DNA from: an uncultured bacterium
GTDB taxonomy: Bacteria > UBA4055
Assembly: GCA_937873545.1 (NCBI GenBank)
Contig: CALMWI010000262.1
Location: 1-5,066 of the forward strand
Reading direction: 5' to 3'
DNA length: 5,066 nt
The position numbers and the translations under genes are program-made. The notes beneath the pieces are model-generated. The model did not search any database and was not told where the DNA came from. It saw only the letters and a list, made by a program, of their open reading frames with translations. This document shows, piece after piece, positions 1-5,066 of this stretch (positions are counted from its first letter, which is position 1; each line of letters opens with the position of its first letter).

Positions 1-546
1 CCATATCAGATAATCGTAAAAATACTCTTTGATTCTGTCTAAATATAAAAGAGGTATATCGGATGTATTCAATACTTCTGCAAGCTCATTCTCGCCTTTA
101 AATATCAGTGTCTCTTTTAATGACATCGTCGGAAGCTCGTATATCCTTTTTCTTCCCGCTAGCGAATCTTTAAATTTACTGTCGATGTAAAAACTTGATG
201 ATCCGGTTACGATAAATTTTATGTTCTCAAGATATGTATCATAATGGTATTTTAAAAAATTTGACGGATCTTTCAGATACTGTATCTCGTCTATTAAAAC
301 ATATCTTCTTTCCTTTCCTTCCGGTTTAGCTATAAGCTGCAGAAGGTTCTTGGGGTTTGCATCGAGGAGATTAAGTATTTCCCTGTCTTCAAGCGTAAAA
401 TAAAAAACTGACCGCTTGTTTTTTTTAAGAAATTCTGCTGTTTGTTTTAAAAGCGTTGTTTTTCCTGTCTGCCTGGCGCCGATGATCAGAGATATGTGTT
501 TTTCAGGAATGTCTTTTTTTATATCGTTTAGTAGCTGTCTTTCCAA
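1..546 (-). CDS. AAA_14-type ATPase (ATP-binding protein, usually paired with DUF4143), partial: C-terminal part beyond left edge
   Basis: The frame is open from a TTG codon (546-544) to the left edge, giving 182 codons. The N-terminus reads MERQLLNDIKKDIPEK if TTG is decoded as Met. Counting from there, a Walker A motif GARQTGKTT lies at residues 23-31, a Walker B VLIDEIQ at 83-89 (D86, E87), a sensor-like TGSSS at 114-118 and LAGRKR near 129-134, and the in-window part ends in YDYLIW. This order is typical of the bacterial and archaeal AAA_14 superfamily ATPases, which usually run to about 380-450 residues, so more than half the protein is probably missing here. ATP binding is well supported. 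The cellular role of this family is mostly unknown, with many members being sporadic accessory genes. No ATG or GTG occurs in the open frame before Walker A. TTG is preferred because AAAAAGGG sits 8 bases upstream. ATT at 549-547 is a weaker alternative, and a 5' frameshift cannot be excluded. Confidence 0.85.
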   Translation of the reverse strand, partial: MERQLLNDIKKDIPEKHISLIIGARQTGKTTLLKQTAEFLKKNKRSVFYFTLEDREILNLLDANPKNLLQLIAKPEGKERRYVLIDEIQYLKDPSNFLKYHYDTYLENIKFIVTGSSSFYIDSKFKDSLAGRKRIYELPTMSLKETLIFKGENELAEVLNTSDIPLLYLDRIKEYFYDYLIW

Positions 547-554
547 AATTCTTG

Positions 555-562
555 CCCTTTTT
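555..562 (-). promoter_or_regulatory. Probable ribosome binding site for the AAA ATPase TTG start
   Basis: On the minus strand AAAAAGGG ends 8 bases before TTG 546-544. It is a purine-rich Shine-Dalgarno-like match at normal spacing. It is the main reason to choose the TTG codon, since the frame has stop codons (TGA, TAA) just upstream and no ATG or GTG. Confidence 0.5.
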
Positions 563-565
563 CTA

Positions 566-600
566 TGTTATCATTCCAAATATCTTGGGATAATTTAACA
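566..600. repeat. Interrupted inverted repeat (possible operator or leader hairpin) between the PLD and AAA ATPase genes
   Basis: Nested complementary arms can be read by eye. TGT 566-568 pairs with ACA 598-600, TTATC 568-572 with GATAA 589-593, and CCAA 576-579 with TTGG 585-588, around the 5-base centre ATATC. The sequence is AT-rich and the stem is broken: three unpaired bases (573-575) on one arm and several near the outer end. It is not followed by a T-run on the minus strand, so it does not look like an intrinsic terminator of the PLD gene. Its place just upstream of the ATPase ribosome binding site would suit an operator or a weak mRNA leader hairpin. The function is inference, and in AT-rich DNA such a dyad can arise by chance. 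Confidence 0.4.
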
Positions 601-629
601 CTTTTATTCCAAAAAAACAAGAAATATTT

Positions 630-1145
630 TTATAAATGCTCCGTGCAAAACTCTTTGCGGCCGCATTTTTTACAATGCTTACCCATCCAGACTGAATCGA
701 ACTGATTCAGGATCTGCCCGACGAGCGATTCGTTGTCGGTGATGAATCCGTTCTCGAAATTGCGCGTGTTCTCGCTTTTTGAACCCATGCCCGCTCCGGT
801 AAGGTTCGCGCTGCCTGTGTATGCGAATGTTCCGTCAATTATAACGATCTTGAAATGGACTCTCGGGCATAATAGTCTTTCCATGCCTTTGATGAGCGCG
901 GGGTATTTATCAAATTCCTCTCTGAAGATCTCGCCCGGTTCTTTTGCGTGGATCAGCCTTATTTCAACACCTTTTTTGATTAGATCGGAAAGTACTTCTA
1001 GAAAAGGCACCATCTTGGCTTTCTTTTTAACATAAAGGTCTTTGATGTCGCTTGTGCCTATCCATACGAATTTTTGAGCTAATGGGATTCTTTCCTGAAT
1101 TACCTTTTCGTAAATATCCTTATTTGTTATGAATTCAATGTTCAT
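630..1145 (-). CDS. Phospholipase D-like (single HKD motif) protein with C-terminal Cys/His cluster
   Basis: This is a 171-residue protein with one complete HKD motif: H97, K99 and D104, followed by G111-S112 and N114 (HFKIVIID, then TGSANLTG). A downstream NFENG (E131) fits the conserved acidic residue of PLD domains. A single HKD copy in a protein this short is the pattern of Nuc-type PLD proteins, which form their active site by dimerising. The substrate could be nucleic acid or a phosphodiester lipid and cannot be told from sequence. There is no signal peptide (it starts MNIEFITNKD), so it is probably cytoplasmic, unlike secreted Nuc endonucleases. The tail holds C158, C161, C167 and H170 (C-x2-C-x5-C-x2-H), a possible metal site. 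ATG 1145-1143 is supported by AAAGGA 6 bases upstream. It overlaps the end of the transporter gene by 11 bases, so it is probably the last gene of the prfC operon. Confidence 0.85.
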   Translation of the reverse strand: MNIEFITNKDIYEKVIQERIPLAQKFVWIGTSDIKDLYVKKKAKMVPFLEVLSDLIKKGVEIRLIHAKEPGEIFREEFDKYPALIKGMERLLCPRVHFKIVIIDGTFAYTGSANLTGAGMGSKSENTRNFENGFITDNESLVGQILNQFDSVWMGKHCKKCGRKEFCTEHL

Positions 1146-2016
1146 TCAGTTTCCTTTGCAGAAGTATTCCGCTTATTATAAAGATCAGTCCAATGAATGT
1201 TGACGCGAGGATTTCTTCTTTCAGTATGAAATTTATGAATAAAAGTGACAGGAAAGGTGAAAGAAAGATCAGATTGCTTACCTTTGCAGTTGTCTCGGAA
1301 AGTTTCATCGCTTTAGACCAGAAGAAGAAAGTGAGCCCCATTTCAAAAATGCCGAGATAAGTCCCGCCAATCAGTCCGCTGAGATTTATTGATCTGAAAT
1401 CTGAGATAAAAAGCATTACTGCCGTTATATAAATCGATCCGAATACAAAATTTAAGAACAGCCTGACAGTTTCATCCTTGTTATCCTTTGAATTATAGAT
1501 CCAGTAGAGAGCCCAGAAAAATGCTGATCCGAGGGCGAGAGAAACTCCCAGTGCGTTCGTGAACCTGAACGAAAAAACATCGCCTTTTGTTGAGATTATG
1601 TAAACACCTAGAAAACTTATGAGTATTGCGAGAAAGCTTTTTAGAGTGATCTTCTGCTTAAGCAGAGGGATGGAAAGAAGAACCAGAATAATAGCCCAGA
1701 AATAATTTAAAGTCTGTGCTTCCTGCGCGCGTAAAAGACTGTACGCTTTCAGCAGTATAAGATAATAAATAAAGGGATTCAACGCTCCAAGGAACGCAGA
1801 ATAAGCGTAATCCTTCGCTTTAAGCTGTTTTAGAAGATCAGTTTTTTTCTGGAATACAAGCGAAAGGAACAGGATCACCGCTGAAGAAACCGATGCGGTG
1901 AACAGCATCTGAAACTGGTCTATCTCTTCAAGCGTAAGTTTGAATACAGTTGCCACAGTTGACCAGAAAAATACTGCGAGCAGTGCGTAGATATAGGCTT
2001 TTTTCTGATCTTTCAC
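1135..2016 (-). CDS. DMT superfamily transporter, two EamA domains (drug/metabolite transporter)
   Basis: This is an inner-membrane protein of 293 residues from GTG 2016-2014. Ten hydrophobic segments can be seen at roughly residues 8-26, 36-55, 72-91, 98-118, 125-142, 154-175, 184-204, 213-234, 246-264 and 271-287. They fall into two repeats of five, the usual ten-helix EamA/DMT layout and length. The first helix carries FFWSTVATVFK and the sixth SAFFWALYWIY, matching equivalent positions in the two repeats. DMT proteins move metabolites, amino acids or drugs, and the substrate here is unknown. An in-frame ATG exists at 2064, but using it would add 16 very charged residues (MGRSERKTRREIKGGR) and overlap the ABC-F gene by 52 bases. 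GTG gives a GTGA overlap with the ABC-F stop and a good ribosome binding site. The C-terminus (RKLNEH) is short and cytoplasmic. Confidence 0.9.
   Translation of the reverse strand: MKDQKKAYIYALLAVFFWSTVATVFKLTLEEIDQFQMLFTASVSSAVILFLSLVFQKKTDLLKQLKAKDYAYSAFLGALNPFIYYLILLKAYSLLRAQEAQTLNYFWAIILVLLSIPLLKQKITLKSFLAILISFLGVYIISTKGDVFSFRFTNALGVSLALGSAFFWALYWIYNSKDNKDETVRLFLNFVFGSIYITAVMLFISDFRSINLSGLIGGTYLGIFEMGLTFFFWSKAMKLSETTAKVSNLIFLSPFLSLLFINFILKEEILASTFIGLIFIISGILLQRKLNEH
1152..1157 (-). promoter_or_regulatory. Ribosome binding site of the PLD-like gene
   Basis: Minus-strand AAAGGA lies inside the last codons of the transporter gene, 6 bases before ATG 1145-1143. It supports this start even though the start lies within the upstream gene. 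Confidence 0.65.
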
Positions 2017-3959
2017 TCTGCCGCCTTTAATTTCTCTTCGAGTTTTTCGTTCAGATCGGCCCACTCGTCCATTTTGTATGCCAGCTGAACCTCAATGTTC
2101 CCTATCTCCCTGCTCAAAGACATCGTTGTTTCATAATCGTGCTCTAAACCGCCTGAAAGCAGCGATTCTATCTCGGCTTTTCTTATTTCATAAGCTTCGA
2201 TCTCTGCTTCGGTCTTCTCAAGTTTCTCTTTGAAATATTTAGTTTCCTTATGAAGCTGATTGCGCCTGTCAGCCTCTGCCCTTTTCTGTTCTTTGGATTT
2301 GAACGCGGTTTTATTCTCTTCCTTTTCTGAAGCCTGTATCTGAACAGCCTGATTTTCTGCCTGTGCGCGTTTTTCAATATAATAACTGTAGTTGCCTTCG
2401 ATTATCTTCAACGCTCCGTCTTTTATCTCGTAAACCTTGTTGGCAAGCTCGTCTAAGAAGAACCTGTCGTGCGATACGATTATGATGGTTCCTTCGTAAT
2501 TTAAAAGAGCTTCCTGGAACAGGTTCTTTGTAGCTGTGTCGAGATGATTTGTCGGCTCGTCGAGAATAAGAAGATTACTTTTGCTTAAAAGAATCTTTAA
2601 GAGCGCCATTCTTGACTTTTCACCGCCCGACAGGACTGAAATAGGTTTATAAATATCGTTGCCTGAGAATAAAAACGCGCCGAGCATTGATCTTAATTTT
2701 GTGTCGTTCTCAGCAGAACCGCAGGACTGGATCTCTTCCCAGATGTTTCTTTCGGCATTAAGATTCTCGCTGCTTTCCTGTGAAAAATAAGCGGGAATAA
2801 CATTCAGCCCGAATTCAACTGTTCCGGCAGTAGGTTCAGTTTCTCCGAAAACTATCTTGAATAAAGTTGATTTCCCCGCGCCGTTCTTTCCCACGACCGC
2901 GATCTTTTCACCGCGATATACCGTAAAATTGACATTTTCAAAAACTTTCAATTCACCGTAGGATTTAGCCAGATCCCTTACTTTCACGACTTCATTTCCG
3001 CTTTTTGTCGAATCAGGGAATTTTATTTTGATCTTTTTTGATTCATTTTCCAATTCGATCACATCGAATTTCTCGAGCATCTTTATCCTGCTCTGAACCT
3101 GAGGCGCTTTCGATGCTTTTGACCTGAATCTGTCTATAAAGTCCTGTATCCTTTTAATTTCACCCTGCTGAGCCTCATATTCCTTTTTCAGGGCTTCTAG
3201 CCTTCTTTCCTTTTCCTTGAGATAGAATGAATAATTTCCGCTGTAAATGTTGAATTTGCCTTTCTTCAGCTCTATTATCTTGCCGACCATTTTATCGAGA
3301 AATCTTCTGTCGTGGGAAACCGTCAGAATTGCTCCCTGATGGTCCCTTAAGTATGATTCAAGCCATTCCATGCTCTCCGAGTCCAGATGATTGGTCGGCT
3401 CGTCCAAAAGAAGTATATCGGCGTTCTTAGAAAGAACTACCGCCAGATTGATCCTTATCTTCCAGCCTCCGGAAAATTCCGTGCATGAACGGGAGAAATC
3501 GTCATCTTTGAATCCAAGCCCTGCAAGTATTCTTTTAGCCTCAGAGTCGAATGAATAGCCGTTCCTGTGCTCGAATTCGTGAAGTATGTTTTCATACTGT
3601 TTTAACACCTGAATATATTCAGCGCTCTCATGATCGCATTCTGATATTTTCTTCTCCAGCTCTTTAATCTCAGCTTCGATCTCGGTTATTCTTGCCGATC
3701 TTCTCATGAATTCAAGTACCGTGATATCGGGCAGTTCGGTAGCTTCCTGCGACAGGTAAGCTGTGGTTTTTCCCGATCTGATCTCGATCGAACCTTTATC
3801 GAGATAGACATCGTTCATCAGGCTCCGCAGAAACGTCGTTTTTCCCGTACCGTTATCCCCGACTATCCCGATCCTTTCCGTGTCTCTAATGAATATAGAC
3901 ACATTGTCGAAAATGACCTTGTCGGCGAATCTTAATGATATTTCGGAAATGTTTATCAT
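2013..3959 (-). CDS. ABC-F family ATPase (ribosome-associated, YdiF/YheS-like)
   Basis: This is a 648-residue soluble protein with two ABC ATPase domains and no membrane segments, so it is not a transporter subunit. Domain 1 has Walker A GDNGTGKTT (34-42), signature FSGGW (162-166), Walker B DILLLDEPTNHLD (181-193) and an SHD switch (215-217). Domain 2 has Walker A GKNGAGKST (357-365), signature LSGGE (443-447), Walker B LLILDEPTNHLD (463-474) and SHD (496-498). All catalytic residues, including both Walker B glutamates, look intact. A charged helical arm-like insertion lies near 90-130. The interdomain linker, near 240-325, contains FIDRFRSKASKAPQVQSRIK (274-293), the ABC-F tRNA-interaction region. 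A highly charged coiled-coil C-terminal extension spans about 545-648, as in Uup and YdiF types. Family members bind the ribosomal E site and relieve stalling, and some protect against antibiotics. The linker looks like a housekeeping type, so I do not infer resistance. The ATG lies 1 base after the prfC stop with only a weak AGAGA before it, which suggests coupling. Confidence 0.95.
   Translation of the reverse strand: MINISEISLRFADKVIFDNVSIFIRDTERIGIVGDNGTGKTTFLRSLMNDVYLDKGSIEIRSGKTTAYLSQEATELPDITVLEFMRRSARITEIEAEIKELEKKISECDHESAEYIQVLKQYENILHEFEHRNGYSFDSEAKRILAGLGFKDDDFSRSCTEFSGGWKIRINLAVVLSKNADILLLDEPTNHLDSESMEWLESYLRDHQGAILTVSHDRRFLDKMVGKIIELKKGKFNIYSGNYSFYLKEKERRLEALKKEYEAQQGEIKRIQDFIDRFRSKASKAPQVQSRIKMLEKFDVIELENESKKIKIKFPDSTKSGNEVVKVRDLAKSYGELKVFENVNFTVYRGEKIAVVGKNGAGKSTLFKIVFGETEPTAGTVEFGLNVIPAYFSQESSENLNAERNIWEEIQSCGSAENDTKLRSMLGAFLFSGNDIYKPISVLSGGEKSRMALLKILLSKSNLLILDEPTNHLDTATKNLFQEALLNYEGTIIIVSHDRFFLDELANKVYEIKDGALKIIEGNYSYYIEKRAQAENQAVQIQASEKEENKTAFKSKEQKRAEADRRNQLHKETKYFKEKLEKTEAEIEAYEIRKAEIESLLSGGLEHDYETTMSLSREIGNIEVQLAYKMDEWADLNEKLEEKLKAAE
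2024..2028 (-). promoter_or_regulatory. Ribosome binding site that decides the GTG start of the transporter
   Basis: Minus-strand AAAGG lies 7 bases before GTG 2016-2014, within the last codons of the ABC-F gene. With the GTGA stop/start overlap it supports translational coupling and the GTG start over the upstream ATG. Confidence 0.65.
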
Positions 3960-3960
3960 T

Positions 3961-5066
3961 CTATATCTCTGACTTGAAATAGAATTTTATATCTGGAAAT
4001 TTCTCCTGAGCTCTCTGCAGGCTCCATGCGGTTTCGGCTAAGAAAACATCTTTTCCCTTATTGTCAACAGCTATAAAATAACTGTTTTTGTCTTTAAAAT
4101 CTTTGAGTTTATTTTTATCCTCGCAGCCGATCCAGCAGGCGCGGTAAAATTCTACAGGTTCGAATCTGCATAAAGCCGAGTATTCATGTTCCAGCCTGAA
4201 CTTGATAACTTCGAACTGGAGGTTGCCTACTGTACCTACGATCTTTTTGCCGTCGGCCGTTCTTGTAAATAATTGGGCGACACCTTCGTCCATAAGCTGA
4301 AGTATCCCTTTATTCAACTGTTTTGTTTTAAGCGGGTCAGCATTCTCCAGATACTGGAATAATTCAGGCGCAAAATTCGGAATTCCGACAAAGCTGAGCT
4401 CTTCTCCTTCGGTCAGCGTATCGCCTATTCTAAAATTACCCGTATCGGGGATACCGACTATATCTCCAGGATAAGCATCCTCAATTATCTCTTTCTTTGA
4501 TGCCATGAAAGATGTCGGACTGCTGAATTTGAAGGTTCTTTTCAGCTTTGTGTGATAGTAATACTTGTTCCTCTCGAACACTCCTGAAACCACCTTTACG
4601 AAAGCGATCCTCGATCTGTGGTTCGGATCAATATTTGCGTGTATCTTAAAAACGAATCCCGTAAATTTTTCGTATTCAGGATGAATATCCCTTGTATCAG
4701 TAGATACAGGCTGCGGATGCGGAGCTATATCGGTAAAACAGTCCAGCAGATCTCTCACGCCAAAGTTATTAAGCGCGCTTCCGAAGAAAACAGGACACAG
4801 CTCTCCGTGCAGATATTCTTTTTTAGAAAATTCTTTGAACACTCCCGATACCAGCTTAAATTCTTCCCGGAATTTATGAGCTGCCTCTCCGAGCTTATCA
4901 TCCAGAACAGGATCGTCAACACTGTCTAATAATATCGACGCTCCCTCGTCATTCACAACGAGCGAACTCCTGTCGAAGATATCCAGCTTCTTGTCATATT
5001 TATTATAAACACCTTTAAAATCTATTCCCATTCCTATCGGCCAGCTTAAAGGAGTAACTTTGCAGT
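3961..5066 (-). CDS. prfC: Peptide chain release factor 3 (RF3), partial: N-terminal GTPase part beyond right edge
   Basis: RF3 is a cytoplasmic translational GTPase that releases RF1 or RF2 from the ribosome after peptide release. The frame stays open to the right edge. Upstream of the first in-frame ATG (5031) it reads CKVTPLSWPIG, which continues the RF3-specific WPIG...FKGVY segment, so that ATG is internal and not the start. About 367 residues are present. Against a usual length near 525, the missing part is about 160 residues, including the P-loop. Visible hallmarks are the G5-like FFGSALNNFGV, the domain II stretch FTGFVFKIHANIDPNHR, EDAYPGDIVGIPDTG, the RF3-typical GIPNFAPELF, and VGNLQFEVIKFRLEHEY, followed by the C-terminal RAQEKFPDIKF. 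These match E. coli RF3 in order and wording, which separates it from EF-G. It ends in TAG (3963-3961), 1 base before the ABC-F start, as the first visible gene of the operon. Confidence 0.97.
   Translation of the reverse strand, partial: CKVTPLSWPIGMGIDFKGVYNKYDKKLDIFDRSSLVVNDEGASILLDSVDDPVLDDKLGEAAHKFREEFKLVSGVFKEFSKKEYLHGELCPVFFGSALNNFGVRDLLDCFTDIAPHPQPVSTDTRDIHPEYEKFTGFVFKIHANIDPNHRSRIAFVKVVSGVFERNKYYYHTKLKRTFKFSSPTSFMASKKEIIEDAYPGDIVGIPDTGNFRIGDTLTEGEELSFVGIPNFAPELFQYLENADPLKTKQLNKGILQLMDEGVAQLFTRTADGKKIVGTVGNLQFEVIKFRLEHEYSALCRFEPVEFYRACWIGCEDKNKLKDFKDKNSYFIAVDNKGKDVFLAETAWSLQRAQEKFPDIKFYFKSEI

Noticed and set aside
416..598. Plus-strand 60-codon open frame
   Set aside because: It lies antisense to the Walker A region of the AAA ATPase and the dyad, is Cys/Phe/Ser-rich, and resembles no known protein family.
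586..625. Possible promoter for the AAA ATPase (minus-strand TTGTTT, then TTAAAT about 16 bases downstream)
   Set aside because: Both boxes match consensus poorly, and AT-rich DNA gives such pairs often, so I do not list it as a feature.
528..629. 33-codon in-frame extension after the PLD stop codon, as a readthrough tail or a separate small gene
   Set aside because: It has no ATG or GTG start and no ribosome binding site, and its first residues (KYFLFFWNKS) look like translated AT-rich spacer. It is kept only as part of the ATPase 5'-end question.
604..632. T-run on the minus strand (7 T, forward 611-617) as an intrinsic terminator of the PLD gene
   Set aside because: The sequence before it forms only a weak A-T stem with no GC-rich hairpin, so a terminator is not supported.
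733..1035. Plus-strand 100-codon open frame
   Set aside because: It is fully antisense to the PLD-like gene, whose HKD motif and ribosome binding site show the true coding strand.
2183..2377. Minus-strand 64-codon frame, Lys/Arg-rich
   Set aside because: It is an out-of-frame reading of the charged coiled-coil tail of the ABC-F gene, and its basic composition is a by-product of that region.
2013..3959. ABC-F protein as an antibiotic-resistance determinant
   Set aside because: Resistance ABC-F proteins are usually defined by the length and sequence of the interdomain linker. Here it reads like the housekeeping YdiF/YheS type, and no leader-peptide attenuator is visible because the gene abuts prfC.
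4618..4929. Plus-strand 103-codon open frame
   Set aside because: It is antisense to well-recognised RF3 coding sequence and has no family features of its own.

Overview
This is a compact, gene-dense bacterial window. All five genes lie on the minus strand, so transcription runs from the right edge to the left edge. In that order they are: peptide chain release factor 3 (prfC, N-terminal part beyond the right edge), an ABC-F ATPase, a DMT/EamA-type membrane transporter, a small single-HKD phospholipase D-like protein, and an AAA (AAA_14-type) ATPase cut by the left edge. Base composition looks moderately AT-rich by eye. RF3 marks the source as bacterial. Nothing in the window fixes the phylum, and there is no rRNA, tRNA, CRISPR array, insertion sequence or phage gene.

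The first four genes look like one transcription unit. prfC and the ABC-F gene are 1 base apart. The ABC-F stop and the transporter GTG start share a GTGA overlap, and the transporter and PLD genes overlap by 11 bases. The only real intergenic space is the 83 bases between the PLD stop and the probable TTG start of the AAA ATPase. It holds an interrupted inverted repeat and no convincing intrinsic terminator.

Functionally, the two upstream genes both act on the ribosome. RF3 recycles RF1/RF2 after termination, and the ABC-F protein belongs to a family that binds the ribosomal E site and relieves stalling. Their tight coupling suggests shared expression for termination or stall relief. The transporter and the PLD protein have no clear link to this role and may simply be carried in the same operon. 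The AAA ATPase is of a type often found as an isolated accessory gene and probably has its own expression signals.

Two starts need correction or care. The transporter almost certainly starts at GTG 2016, not at the upstream in-frame ATG 2064. The AAA ATPase has no ATG in its open frame and either starts at TTG 546 or has a 5' frameshift. I see no convincing evidence of a novel multi-gene system. The points most worth a second look are the 5' end of the AAA ATPase and its leader, and the Cys/His cluster ending the PLD protein.
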